From Acetitomaculum ruminis DSM 5522 (GTDB lineage: Bacteria; Bacillota; Clostridia; Lachnospirales; Lachnospiraceae), in contig NZ_FOJY01000013.1 in assembly GCF_900112085.1 (NCBI RefSeq), positions 1 through 64,000 of the forward strand: a stretch of DNA of 64,000 bases, read 5' to 3'. Of this stretch, positions 16,960 through 26,378 are shown one piece after another. The notes beneath the pieces were generated by a model. The model had not been told where the DNA came from, made no database searches, and saw only the letters and a list, made by a program, of their open reading frames with translations. The translations under genes were made by a program, and so were the position numbers. Within the stretch, counting starts at the first letter, position 1. Each line of letters begins with the position of its first letter.

Positions 16960-17415
16960 ATGAGTCATCACGAACATGAACACCATCATGACCATGAGCA
17001 TTGCCATGAACACGATCATCATCATGAGCACGACCATCATCATGAGCACGATCACCATGACGAAGAAATTGAAATCCATTTTCATGAAGGAGCAATTGTT
17101 GCATCAGGAGGGCGTGAAATTCCGGAAGATTATGATGAAATCTCAAAAAAAACATCTGAGTGTATGAAAAAACTTGCGCTGTGGGTAGAAGAAAATGAAG
17201 GTATTATAGGGCATATTAAAGCCTATCTGGAAATTGTAGGACCGGGGGCAATGTTATCCATTACAGATTCCGAGGGTAGTGTCTGTGTGAAAAACAATGA
17301 TTCCAAAAAAGTAAAATTAAGCATTGCTACCATAGTTTTTGCTGTTGATGCAAAAAAGCTTAAGAAAAAACTTTTAGAAATCCTTGATGACATTACAAAA
17401 AAGACTGCGGACTAA
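16960..17415 (+). CDS. Histidine-rich metal-binding protein
   Basis: A 151-residue protein whose first ~36 residues consist almost only of His, Asp and Glu (start MSHHEHEHHHDHEH), an obvious metal-binding tail like those of nickel/zinc chaperones. The remaining ~110 residues form a compact unknown domain beginning at HFHEGAIVASGG and ending in a Lys-rich helix. It is followed 47 bp later by a CobW-like GTPase. I infer that it stores or delivers Zn, Ni or Co to that GTPase or its client. The ATG is preceded by AAGGGGG. Confidence 0.75.
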   Translation: MSHHEHEHHHDHEHCHEHDHHHEHDHHHEHDHHDEEIEIHFHEGAIVASGGREIPEDYDEISKKTSECMKKLALWVEENEGIIGHIKAYLEIVGPGAMLSITDSEGSVCVKNNDSKKVKLSIATIVFAVDAKKLKKKLLEILDDITKKTAD

Positions 17416-17462
17416 GCTTTATATTTAAATTTCTGATTTTATGATTAAAAGGAGAAAGAATA

Positions 17463-18059
17463 ATGAAAATACTGATTCTTGGGGGTTTTTTAGGTTCAGG
17501 TAAAACCAGTGTTCTTATGAGCCTTGCACATTATATAGTGGACAATTCCACTTCTGATTCATCAACCAAAGTTGCCATAATAGAAAATGAAATCGGCGAA
17601 ACCGGTATTGATGATAAATTTATCAGAAATGACGGTTATAATGTTGAAAATCTTTTTTCAGGTTGTGCATGCTGTTCTCTTTCCGGGGAATTGATGAGTG
17701 CAATTAACAATATAGAAAAAAACATGAATCCTGAATATCTCATAATAGAAGCAACAGGTGTGGCTTTTCCGGGAGATATTAAAGAAAAAATCAAAGACAT
17801 TCTTAAAAAGGATTCCAAAATAATTGTTATATGTGATTCAAAAAGATGGAAAAGACTGTTAAATGCCATGAGCAATTTAATAGAGGGACAGCTTGATTTT
17901 GCTGATAATATACTCATTAACAAGATTGATCTGGTTGAAAAGGATGTTGTAGAAGCTGTAAAAGAAAGCATTACAAAATTCAATTCTACAGCACCGTTAT
18001 ATGAAGTTGCTGCTACTAATGGTATTGATAATTCTATCTGGAATAATATTTTAAAATAA
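17463..18059 (+). CDS. CobW/COG0523-like G3E GTPase, short form
   Basis: A 198-residue GTPase with P-loop GGFLGSGKTS (residues 7-16), the metal-binding GCACC motif (C68, C70, C71) and the base-recognition motif NKID (153-156). These three together identify the COG0523 branch of G3E GTPases, which insert Zn, Co or other metals. It stops right after the GTPase domain and lacks the usual CobW C-terminal domain. Partnered with the His-rich protein upstream, which may supply the missing metal-binding tail. The ATG follows AAAGGAG. Confidence 0.87.
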   Translation: MKILILGGFLGSGKTSVLMSLAHYIVDNSTSDSSTKVAIIENEIGETGIDDKFIRNDGYNVENLFSGCACCSLSGELMSAINNIEKNMNPEYLIIEATGVAFPGDIKEKIKDILKKDSKIIVICDSKRWKRLLNAMSNLIEGQLDFADNILINKIDLVEKDVVEAVKESITKFNSTAPLYEVAATNGIDNSIWNNILK

Positions 18060-18067
18060 AAATTTGT

Positions 18068-18118
18068 AAAAAAATCAGCCCGGATAAAGATAATTTCTTT
18101 GTTCGGGCTGATTTTTTT
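18068..18118. terminator. Strong bidirectional-looking terminator
   Basis: A 15-bp stem AAAAAAATCAGCCCG / CGGGCTGATTTTTTT with a 21-nt loop, immediately after the GTPase stop. Confidence 0.9.
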
Positions 18119-18242
18119 CATGAAATAGCCGTTTTGTAACATTTGTTTTTGATTTTTTTGAAAATTGGGTCTAGTATGACTAATGCAAAATAATTATAAT
18201 AGGGATATGACTTTTTTTCCGACACTTTATAAAGGAGACAAA

Positions 18243-19076
18243 ATGGTAACAGTTAAACTAAATGATTTTAATCTTGAACAAATCGCAGACAGTGGTCAAT
18301 GTTTTCGCATGAATAAAATTTCAGACAATGAATATTTTCTTATAGCTTTTGGAAAATGTTTAAAGATTTCTGCTCTTTCAAAGGATGAATTTGCCTTTGA
18401 TTGCAGTAAGAAGGATTTTGACACCATCTGGAAGGACTATTTCGATCTGGATACGGATTATTCCCTATACAAAAACAGTGTGGATAAAAATGATATTTTT
18501 TTACAGGAGGCAATAAAATACGGCTATGGTATCAGGATTCTTCGTCAGGAATTATGGGAAACAACCATTTCTTTCATAATATCCCAGCGAAAATCAATTC
18601 CTGCAATTAAATCCGCAATTGAATCCTTGTCTGCTTCATTTGGTAGTCCGATATATTATAAGGATGAGGTATTTTATGCTTTTCCTACCCCTAAACAGTT
18701 AGCTATTTCAAGTTTAGAAGAACTTTCAAAGCACGGTTTAGGCTACAGGGATAAATATATACATCAGCTTTCAAATAATGTATCATCAGGTGAATTTGAC
18801 CTTGATAAGGCAAAGAATTTAAATTATGATGATGCTTTTAAATTCCTGACTTCAATTTACGGGATTGGGACAAAGATTGCAAACTGTATTGCCTTGTTTT
18901 CCTTACATAAAATCGAAGCATTCCCAATAGATGTCTGGATTAAAAGAATTTTAGAAGATGAATATAATAATAATTTTGACATTTCCCGCTATGATGGCTA
19001 TGCCGGAATATTACAGCAATACATGTTTTATTATGCAAGAAGCAGGGAATATTCAAAAATTCAAAAGAATAAATAA
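18243..19076 (+). CDS. 8-oxoguanine DNA glycosylase (OGG1-type, HhH-GPD)
   Basis: A 277-residue base-excision repair enzyme. The hairpin GIGTKIANC carries the catalytic lysine (K211) and PIDVW the aspartate (D230), exactly as in OGG1 enzymes, which remove 8-oxoguanine and nick the strand. The N-terminal DSGQCFRM segment is also OGG-like. The frame is open from 18183, but the ATG at 18243 has a strong site (AAAGGAG) and a TATAAT box at 18195-18200 makes the earlier start unlikely. It is 24 bp upstream of the 772-residue orphan and probably cotranscribed. Confidence 0.88.
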   Translation: MVTVKLNDFNLEQIADSGQCFRMNKISDNEYFLIAFGKCLKISALSKDEFAFDCSKKDFDTIWKDYFDLDTDYSLYKNSVDKNDIFLQEAIKYGYGIRILRQELWETTISFIISQRKSIPAIKSAIESLSASFGSPIYYKDEVFYAFPTPKQLAISSLEELSKHGLGYRDKYIHQLSNNVSSGEFDLDKAKNLNYDDAFKFLTSIYGIGTKIANCIALFSLHKIEAFPIDVWIKRILEDEYNNNFDISRYDGYAGILQQYMFYYARSREYSKIQKNK

Positions 19077-19100
19077 TTACTTTTCTCAGGAGGGGATCAA

Positions 19101-21419
19101 ATGAAATCAGTTGTTTATAAAAAACGACAACAAATATACACACCTTCAGATGCCATAACCCAAATCAGCATCGTAAAACAAGGAAGAGTCCAAATAGATT
19201 ATGGATATTTCAAAATGGTTGTTTCAGCCGGATATGTATTAGAGGGCTGTGAACTTTTTCATAAAGAATATATGGCATCTTATACAGCTGTTGAAGAAAC
19301 AGAACTTTTACTGGTGGATTTTGTGGAAATGAACAGTCTTTATAAGTTTTTGACTGTAAAACCTAACTTCACCAAAACCATAGTCAACTCTTCACTGAAT
19401 ATTTTTATTCAAAATTTAAATAAATATAATATTTTAAAAACAGGCTGTGATGACCTTTTTAAATATATTACAAAGGAATATAAGGAATACAAGTATCTGT
19501 GTAACAGACTTTCCATTACATCCAAAAATATCAGAGCCATAGATACTTTAAGGCATTACTCTCCTACGGATAGTTTTCCTGCTTATTTAAGGGAGCATTA
19601 TAACAGCCTTGCAAAGCTTCCTGCTGAAACCAGGTATGCCATGTTAAATCCAAATCCTGCCACCTGCACAGCTACTATTCATTATTTTGGAATGGATTTT
19701 TCAAAGCTTTATGCCATTAATAAGGAAATGAAGGAATATAATCAAAAATGTTTAAATATTCTTATTAATGAAACCGGTGATGACTTTTTTAATACCATTT
19801 GTGATTTATCAATAAAACTACATGAAAGTAACGGAAACTTTAAGCCTATTGATGAAAAATATGAAGCCCTTAAGAAGCTTCTTTTGGAATCATATCTGGT
19901 GGATGATGATTTACTTAAAGAAAGAATTTCTGCTTACGAAAAAAACATATCTGAAATCAGGGCCGGCAATATTCTTGATAATGTGGAGGAAAACTTTATT
20001 CCTGATGAAAATATACTGGAAGATGATGATGAAATCATGAATTATCTTGCAGGTTCCCTTGACCAGATACTTGAATACTCAGAACTTGACAGTGAAGTTA
20101 CTGATGCTTTCAAAAAGAATTTTCAGGAATTTTCTGCTTTTCCAAACAAAAACTCTACAGATGATGATGTAAGAATAGTCCGTAAAAGAATCGGAGATAA
20201 ATTTAATGATATTTATAAAGCCTGCATAATTAAGAGTCTTACCACTTTAAATACTCCTGTATTACTAAAGATGTTTTTCCTCTTTGGATACATGGATGAA
20301 AATATCGCAGGCAGAGAAAATGCCATTACATTATTTAAGTGTGCTCAAAATTCCATTTTTGATAACAACAGCAATGTACTTACCTTCTATCAATGGCTGG
20401 AGAAAATTTATGACGGTGAAGTAGAGCCTTCAAAAAATACCTTTGATACGGAATATGTTGCAGATTTGCGTACCAAAAAAAGAAGTGGGGATATTACTGA
20501 AGCAGAATATAATGAGCTTTTAGTAGATCCAAAGGCAAAATGTATATTCGAAATCGATAATATGTTTAAAACCTGTAATCAGACCACTTTTGGAAGAATT
20601 ACAACTTTCTTTCCTATATTTGCAGAATACAACCTTATGAAGCCTTTTGATGCAGCTTACCTGGAGGAATCCACTATTAATTCCGTTTTGGAAGATATTA
20701 CAGATGTTGATTATATGGCTTATTACAGAGAAATATTATATACCGGTGATGAATCTATTAAGTCATTATATTATGAAAAAGAAATCAAACCATATATTAT
20801 TCTTATGCCAAATATCGGAGGTCGAGGTGTAATGTGGCAGGAAATTTCCGGAAGCTACAGAGATACTCCTGCAAGAATGATGCTTTCTATCCTCTTTGTT
20901 GAAAAATTAGAGGATGTAATGCTTAAGCTTACCGGGGAATTTCGCTGGGAAATGTGTCGTAGAAATGAAGGTGCCCGTTGGAATGATGTATCCTGTCAGT
21001 CTCTTACAGCAGAATTTTTTGATTATATTCAATTTTACAAGAAAAATCATGAATTATCTTCTGAGGCCAAGGAAAAAACCAAAACTCTTATCCAGCGTTC
21101 AAGAAATAGCCTTAAGGAGATTTTTACATCCCAATATGCCATCTGGATTAAGAATGAGTGTAAAAATGCTTCACCTCGTTTAAATAAAGTTGAAAGAAGA
21201 ATTATGTTTTCATATTGCTATCCTTCAAGAAAATACAGGACAGTTATGGGAAAGAGTCCAATCTTCTCACAATATCTTGAAAGACTTAATATTCTTCAGG
21301 CAAAAAAAGCCCATAGCATTAATCTTTTATTTGCAAAGATTACCAAAGAGGGCGGAACTATTAGTCCTGAACTGGAAGAATACAGGGCACTTTATGTAAA
21401 TCCTGCAAATGCAAAATAA
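19101..21419 (+). CDS. Large protein of unknown function with N-terminal cyclic-nucleotide-binding-like domain
   Basis: A 772-residue soluble protein. Residues about 1-100 resemble a Crp/cNMP-binding beta-barrel (IVKQGRVQIDYG...VSAGYVLEGCELF...YTAVEETELLLVD). The remaining ~670 residues match no family I know; they are mostly helical, contain an acidic patch near 300-320 and a conserved-looking block around EISGSYRDTPARM...GEFRWEMCRRNEGARW (about 600-655). There is no membrane segment and no helix-turn-helix, so it is unlikely to be a simple transcription factor. The ATG follows AGGAGGGG. It ends at a strong terminator, forming a two-gene unit with the DNA glycosylase. Confidence 0.6.
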   Translation: MKSVVYKKRQQIYTPSDAITQISIVKQGRVQIDYGYFKMVVSAGYVLEGCELFHKEYMASYTAVEETELLLVDFVEMNSLYKFLTVKPNFTKTIVNSSLNIFIQNLNKYNILKTGCDDLFKYITKEYKEYKYLCNRLSITSKNIRAIDTLRHYSPTDSFPAYLREHYNSLAKLPAETRYAMLNPNPATCTATIHYFGMDFSKLYAINKEMKEYNQKCLNILINETGDDFFNTICDLSIKLHESNGNFKPIDEKYEALKKLLLESYLVDDDLLKERISAYEKNISEIRAGNILDNVEENFIPDENILEDDDEIMNYLAGSLDQILEYSELDSEVTDAFKKNFQEFSAFPNKNSTDDDVRIVRKRIGDKFNDIYKACIIKSLTTLNTPVLLKMFFLFGYMDENIAGRENAITLFKCAQNSIFDNNSNVLTFYQWLEKIYDGEVEPSKNTFDTEYVADLRTKKRSGDITEAEYNELLVDPKAKCIFEIDNMFKTCNQTTFGRITTFFPIFAEYNLMKPFDAAYLEESTINSVLEDITDVDYMAYYREILYTGDESIKSLYYEKEIKPYIILMPNIGGRGVMWQEISGSYRDTPARMMLSILFVEKLEDVMLKLTGEFRWEMCRRNEGARWNDVSCQSLTAEFFDYIQFYKKNHELSSEAKEKTKTLIQRSRNSLKEIFTSQYAIWIKNECKNASPRLNKVERRIMFSYCYPSRKYRTVMGKSPIFSQYLERLNILQAKKAHSINLLFAKITKEGGTISPELEEYRALYVNPANAK

Positions 21420-21431
21420 ATATACCTAAAA

Positions 21432-21477
21432 AAACAAGCTGATGCTTTAGAATTATTCTAAAGCACCGGCTTTTTTT
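21432..21477. terminator. Bidirectional terminator between the orphan gene and radA
   Basis: A long stem (GATGCTTTAGAA / TTCTAAAGCAC core, extended by AAGC/GCTT-type pairing) with T runs on both sides. On the minus strand it overlaps the radA stop codon. Confidence 0.85.
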
Positions 21478-22843
21478 ATAAGGCTTTAATAGCCTCTGAT
21501 ACATCTTTTACACCAATAATTTTTATACCGGATATCTTTTTTAGAGAATTTGCAGAAGTTTCAGGAAGTATTACCTTTTCAAATCCCAGTTTTTTTGCCT
21601 CTAATACTCTTTGCTCTGCCATATTTACCATACGGACTTCTCCACTTAAGCCTATTTCCCCGAATGCCACCAGTTTTTCATCTATAGGAATGTTCTTAAA
21701 GCTTGAATACATTGCCAAAGCTATTCCTAAATCTATGGCCGGTTCTTTTATTTTAAGTCCTCCGGCGATATTTACATATGCGTCACAAAAGGACATTTTT
21801 ACCCTTGCTCTTTTTTCCAAAACCGCCATTAAAAGATTTACCCTTTTTAAATCTATACCATTGGCAGTTCTTTGGGGAATTTGAAAACTGGTTTCGCAAA
21901 TGAGGGCCTGAACTTCTAAAAGTATGGGACGACTTCCCTCCATGGAACATGAAGCTATAGAGCCTGTGGCATTTTCAGGGCGACCACTTAACATATATTC
22001 CGATGGATTATTCACCTGTCTTAAGCCGTCCTCATTCATTTCAAATACTCCCACTTCATTTGTAGAGCCAAATCTGTTTTTTACACTTCTAAGAACTCTG
22101 TAAGAGGCGTATCTGTCACCTTCAAAATATAATACAGTATCCACCATGTGCTCTAACACTCTAGGGCCCGCTACTGTTCCTTCTTTTGTAACATGACCTA
22201 CTATTACAATGGTTGTACCTACCTCTTTTGCAAGACGCATTAAAATCCCTGTAGATTCCCGGATTTGGGAAACGCTTCCTAATGAAGCCGTAACATTTGC
22301 ATTATACATTGTCTGAATTGAGTCAATTACCACAAAATCAGGGGAATTATTAATTATTTCTCTACTGACATCACTTAAATCCGTTTCGCAATACAGATAC
22401 ATGTCTTTTGAAAAATCTCCTAATCTTTCTGCCCTCATTTTTATCTGCTGTAAGGATTCTTCCCCAGATACATAAAGGACTTTTTTATCCTGATTTGCCA
22501 GATTTTTGCATACCTGTAAAAGCAGGGTGGATTTTCCAATTCCCGGGTCTCCCCCCAGCAAAATAAGGGAATTTTTAACTATTCCTCCCCCTAAAACCCT
22601 GTCTAATTCCTCCATTTTTGTCGAGGTTCTTGAAAATTCATCATAATTTACATCTTTTAATTTTGTTGGTCTTGTTTTTGGTAAATCCGAAGAGATTTCT
22701 CCGGACAGATTAGTATCATTTTTAATAACTTCTTCTACAAAGGTGTTCCATTGGCCGCAGCCCGGGCACTGTCCCAACCATTTTGTAGACTCGTGCCCGC
22801 ACTCCTTGCAAAAGAAAACTGTTTTTTCTTTTTTTCTTGCCAT
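21476..22843 (-). CDS. radA: DNA repair protein RadA (branch-migration helicase)
   Basis: A 455-residue RecA-like ATPase. It starts with the C4 zinc finger CKECG...CPGCG (about residues 12-31), followed by Walker A GGDPGIGKST, the RadA-specific KNRFG motif and a C-terminal Lon-protease-like domain (from about residue 290). It helps branch migration in homologous recombination. The start lies one base after the stop of the upstream small gene, indicating coupling within the clpC unit. Confidence 0.95.
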   Translation of the reverse strand: MARKKEKTVFFCKECGHESTKWLGQCPGCGQWNTFVEEVIKNDTNLSGEISSDLPKTRPTKLKDVNYDEFSRTSTKMEELDRVLGGGIVKNSLILLGGDPGIGKSTLLLQVCKNLANQDKKVLYVSGEESLQQIKMRAERLGDFSKDMYLYCETDLSDVSREIINNSPDFVVIDSIQTMYNANVTASLGSVSQIRESTGILMRLAKEVGTTIVIVGHVTKEGTVAGPRVLEHMVDTVLYFEGDRYASYRVLRSVKNRFGSTNEVGVFEMNEDGLRQVNNPSEYMLSGRPENATGSIASCSMEGSRPILLEVQALICETSFQIPQRTANGIDLKRVNLLMAVLEKRARVKMSFCDAYVNIAGGLKIKEPAIDLGIALAMYSSFKNIPIDEKLVAFGEIGLSGEVRMVNMAEQRVLEAKKLGFEKVILPETSANSLKKISGIKIIGVKDVSEAIKAL

Positions 22844-22844
22844 A

Positions 22845-23258
22845 TTATGCTTTTTCCACTCTCACTTTAACAGCTTCACCATTGACAAACTCAACACCGA
22901 CAGATAATTTTCCTCCCAGGTTTGTTTTCATGATTCCTGCTTCTTCATCATTTAAATAAACTTTATAATCTACCCCTTCATCAAGTTCAATTGTTATCTG
23001 GGCATCTTCCTTTCCTTCAACTGTAAAACACATACCACTTTCGGTAAGCTTTAAATTGTTTACACTTGTCCCCGGAACTGACTCATAAACGAAGGTTCCA
23101 TTGCACTCTAGTTTAGTGATTTGTTCGTAGGTTTTTACCTTATAAAAGTCTCCTTTAAATTCATAATTATCGAGTTTTGCCTTGGTATTTAATAAATAAT
23201 TACCAAAACTTAATGTTCCGTCTTCCTCTTTTCTTATGAGTTCTTCTACTACTGGCAT
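22845..23258 (-). CDS. Hypothetical protein between clpC and radA
   Basis: A 137-residue acidic protein without signal or membrane segment. It looks all-beta: repeated short strands with turns such as KLDNYEFKGDFYKVKTYEQ and an end rich in Val/Lys. I do not recognise a family. It has a strong ribosome site (GGGAGG), follows clpC by about 80 bp and is translationally coupled to radA, so it belongs to a stress/repair transcription unit. Confidence 0.6.
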   Translation of the reverse strand: MPVVEELIRKEEDGTLSFGNYLLNTKAKLDNYEFKGDFYKVKTYEQITKLECNGTFVYESVPGTSVNNLKLTESGMCFTVEGKEDAQITIELDEGVDYKVYLNDEEAGIMKTNLGGKLSVGVEFVNGEAVKVRVEKA

Positions 23259-23339
23259 TTTAATCCTCCCGAAAAAATAATATAATAATTTTCTAGATAT
23301 ATTTTACATCGGCTACAGATAAGTAAACTGTAACGACTG

Positions 23340-25793
23340 TTACTCTTTATTTTTGACCTCAAAAACAACTTCTTTGTTTTTAAGTCCTGCTACTACAGTA
23401 TCTCCTTCTTTAATCTCTCCCGAAAGAATTGCATCAGCCAGCTTATCTTCTAACTGTCTTTGAATCTCTCTTTTTAAAGGTCTGGCACCATATCGTTTAT
23501 CATAACCTTTTTCAATAATATTGGCTTTAACAGAGTCTCTGATGGAAAGATTAATATCCATTTTCTCTTTGGCTCTTTCACATAATGCCTTTAAAACTAA
23601 ATTAACAATCTTCTTAAGTTCTGCTTTATTAAGAGAATGGAATATAATAATATCATCAATTCTGTTTATAAATTCCGGTTTAAATATTCTCTTAACTTCC
23701 ATCATTACATTTTTCTTCATGTCCTCATAGTCGGATTTTTCATCATCTGCTGACATAAAACCAAGCTTTTTAATATCTGCTATGGAAGATGCGCCTGCGT
23801 TAGAGGTCATGATTATAATGGTATTTTTAAAATCCACTTTTCTTCCCTGGGCATCAGTGATATGTCCGTCATCTAAAACCTGTAAAAGAATATTAAATAC
23901 ATCCGGATGAGCTTTTTCAATTTCATCAAAAAGAATAACGCAATAAGGTCTTCTCCTTACTTTTTCAGAAAGCTGACCTCCTTCGTCATATCCCACATAT
24001 CCCGGAGGTGAACCAATAATCTTTGAAACTGAATGCTTCTCCATATATTCTGACATATCAACCCTGATAAGTGCTTTTTCATCATTAAAGATAGTCTCTG
24101 CCAAGGCCTTTGAAAGTTCTGTTTTTCCCACACCTGTAGGTCCTAAAAACAGGAAGGAACCTATAGGTCTTTCAGGGTCTTTAAGTCCTACCCTGCCTCG
24201 TCTTACGGCTTTAGATACTGCTACTATGGCTTCATCCTGACCAATTACCCTTTTATGAAGAATTGTTTCTAATTTTTGAAGTCTTGCGGATTCATTTTCA
24301 GTAAGCCTGTTTACCGGAATCTTAGTCCAATTGGAAACAACTGCTGCTACATCCTCAAGAGATACTTTAGGATTCTTCTTTTTATTGTTTTCATGAAACT
24401 TTTGAAGGGCTTTTTCGTATTTTTCCTTTAATTCATTTTGCTTTTTATTAATCTGAACTGCCGCTTTTACATCATCATTGGTAAGAGCCTTGTCTTTCTT
24501 TTCTTCAAGCTCATCTAATTGCGCTTTAAGCTCTAAAAGATTTTTAGGAAGTTTATATTCTAAAAGTTTCTTTTTTGAACCTGCTTCATCAATGACATCT
24601 ATAGCCTTATCAGGTAAAAATCTATCACTGATATATCTTTTTGAAAGTTCAACTGCCCCTTTGACAGCTTCTTTGGTATAAACTACATTATGATGAGTTT
24701 CGTATCTGTCTTTTAAACCTTCAAGAATCTTAATACTTTGTTCTATATCAGGTTCGTCTATTGTAACCGGCTGAAATCTTCTTTCTAAAGCCATGTCTTT
24801 TTCTATATATTTTCTGTATTCGGTAATGGTTGTAGCTCCGATAACCTGTATCTCTCCTCTTGAAAGAGCAGGTTTAAGGATATTTGAAGCATCAAGAGCT
24901 CCTTCTGCACCTCCGGCACCAATAATAGTATGAAGCTCATCAATAAATAAAATTACATTTCCTGATTCTTTTACCTCGCGGATTACTTTTTTAATCCTTT
25001 CTTCAAACTCACCACGATATTTTGAGCCTGCTACCATTCCTGAAAGATCAAGTCCCACAACTCTTTTATTTAAAACACTGTCAGGAACTGCTCTATCTGC
25101 AATTCTTTGAGAAAGACCTTCTACAATGGCTGTTTTACCAACTCCCGGCTCTCCAATAAGAGCAGGATTATTTTTCATTCTACGGGAAAGAATCTGAATA
25201 ACTCTTGAAATTTCTTCATCCCTTTCCACTACAGGATCAAGCTGGCCTTCTCTTGCCAGTTTTGTCAAATCTCTGGAATACTGGTCTAAAAAAGGAGTAT
25301 TTGAAGCCTTGTCTTTATTTAAAGAGTCATTGTTAAATTCCATTTTAAGCTTGGCAGGACTTTCTCCAACGGTTATTAAAGTATCATAATGAAGTTTTCT
25401 GATATTTATCCCCATTGTGGTCAAAAGTCTTGAAGCGATACAATCATTTTGCTTTAAAATGGCTATAAGCAAATGCTCTGTTCCCACTTCTTTAGATTTA
25501 AGCCTTTCTGCTTCTTTTTGGGCATCTGAAAGTATCTCTTTTGCTATAGGGGTATATCCGTCCCTTTCTAAAACTGTAGTGCTTCCCGGAACTATAAATT
25601 CTTCTAAAAGCTCCATAAGTTTTTTATCTTCAATTCCTGCATCAGAAAGAAGTTTGGAAGCTGCACCTGTTCCTTCATTCAAAAGTCCCAATAAAATATG
25701 CTCGCTTCCGATATAGCCATGTCCTAAATTTTTGGAAACTCTGTCTGCTATATCCAACACTTTTTTAGCCTTTGCGGTATAATTACTTTGCAT
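23340..25793 (-). CDS. clpC: ATP-dependent Clp protease ATP-binding subunit ClpC
   Basis: A 817-residue Hsp100 unfoldase with a duplicated Clp-N domain (residues about 1-145), a first AAA+ module (GEPGVGKTA), a middle coiled-coil region (about 395-470) and a second AAA+ module (GPTGVGKTE). It feeds unfolded substrates to ClpP. A GTG at 25805 also opens the frame, but MQSNYTAKAKKVLD at 25793 is the usual ClpC start. In Bacilli clpC follows ctsR-mcsA-mcsB; here none of these is present and a GntR-type regulator takes the place of ctsR. Confidence 0.95.
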   Translation of the reverse strand: MQSNYTAKAKKVLDIADRVSKNLGHGYIGSEHILLGLLNEGTGAASKLLSDAGIEDKKLMELLEEFIVPGSTTVLERDGYTPIAKEILSDAQKEAERLKSKEVGTEHLLIAILKQNDCIASRLLTTMGINIRKLHYDTLITVGESPAKLKMEFNNDSLNKDKASNTPFLDQYSRDLTKLAREGQLDPVVERDEEISRVIQILSRRMKNNPALIGEPGVGKTAIVEGLSQRIADRAVPDSVLNKRVVGLDLSGMVAGSKYRGEFEERIKKVIREVKESGNVILFIDELHTIIGAGGAEGALDASNILKPALSRGEIQVIGATTITEYRKYIEKDMALERRFQPVTIDEPDIEQSIKILEGLKDRYETHHNVVYTKEAVKGAVELSKRYISDRFLPDKAIDVIDEAGSKKKLLEYKLPKNLLELKAQLDELEEKKDKALTNDDVKAAVQINKKQNELKEKYEKALQKFHENNKKKNPKVSLEDVAAVVSNWTKIPVNRLTENESARLQKLETILHKRVIGQDEAIVAVSKAVRRGRVGLKDPERPIGSFLFLGPTGVGKTELSKALAETIFNDEKALIRVDMSEYMEKHSVSKIIGSPPGYVGYDEGGQLSEKVRRRPYCVILFDEIEKAHPDVFNILLQVLDDGHITDAQGRKVDFKNTIIIMTSNAGASSIADIKKLGFMSADDEKSDYEDMKKNVMMEVKRIFKPEFINRIDDIIIFHSLNKAELKKIVNLVLKALCERAKEKMDINLSIRDSVKANIIEKGYDKRYGARPLKREIQRQLEDKLADAILSGEIKEGDTVVAGLKNKEVVFEVKNKE

Positions 25794-25828
25794 AATTACT
25801 CTCACTTTAAAAACAGTTTCTTCTATTC

Positions 25829-26212
25829 CTAAAGCTTCTCCTTTCTTTCATATTCAGTATAAATCTCATCGACTAGCTGGTGTATTTCATTAACTGATAT
25901 ATTCTTACATCGACCTCTTGCCAATAGAATTTTAAGTTCTTCTTTCATTTCTTTTAAAGCTCTGATTTTATCTACGTCTATGCAGATAACTGCCCCCTTC
26001 CTTCTGTCAAGACTGATTAGTCCCTCCTGTTTAAGACAATTATAAGCTTTATTTACTGTGTGCATATTAATTCCAATATTGTCGGCAAGGCTTCTTACCG
26101 ATGGAAGTGAATCTCCCTCACGGTATCTGTCAGTGGCGATGCCGATAATTATCTGATTTCGAAGCTGAATATACAAAGCTTCATCACTGTTGAAATCAAT
26201 CTCTATAAGCAT
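25829..26212 (-). CDS. YtrA-subfamily GntR transcriptional regulator
   Basis: A 127-residue repressor-like protein with an N-terminal winged helix (LYIQLRNQIIIGIATDRYREGD, cited in parts, then LPSVRSLADNIGINMHTV) and a short C-terminal helical dimerisation tail, which is the YtrA plan. The frame extends to 26371, but the ATG at 26212 is 8 bases from GGAGAG and gives the normal length; the upstream part is hydrophobic and lacks family similarity. A perfect 15-bp inverted repeat 115 bp upstream is the likely operator. It is 36 bp upstream of clpC and probably controls itself and clpC. Confidence 0.83.
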   Translation of the reverse strand: MLIEIDFNSDEALYIQLRNQIIIGIATDRYREGDSLPSVRSLADNIGINMHTVNKAYNCLKQEGLISLDRRKGAVICIDVDKIRALKEMKEELKILLARGRCKNISVNEIHQLVDEIYTEYERKEKL

Positions 26213-26325
26213 TCTATCACTCTCCATTTTGTCTGCAAAAGAATATGCCGGAGCTTTTTGTACCTGTGGGAGTATGTGAAATTTTACCCGAACTGCCTTT
26301 AAATTCAGCATTAAAGGTACAAAAA

Positions 26326-26360
26326 ATACAACTGTTATAACAATATTATAACAGTTGTAT
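26326..26360 (-). promoter_or_regulatory. Perfect 15-bp inverted repeat: predicted GntR operator
   Basis: ATACAACTGTTATAA and its exact reverse complement are separated by CAATA. On the minus strand a TATAAT -10 box is embedded in the first arm; a TTGACT lies 15 bp upstream of it. Binding of the YtrA-type dimer would cover the promoter, giving autoregulation of the GntR-clpC-radA unit. Confidence 0.75.
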
Positions 26361-26378
26361 TGATAAGTCAAAAGTATT

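Noticed and set aside
16898-17155. His/Asp/Arg-rich frame on the minus strand
   Set aside because: It is the antisense image of the His-codon repeats of the metal-binding protein and has no start signals.
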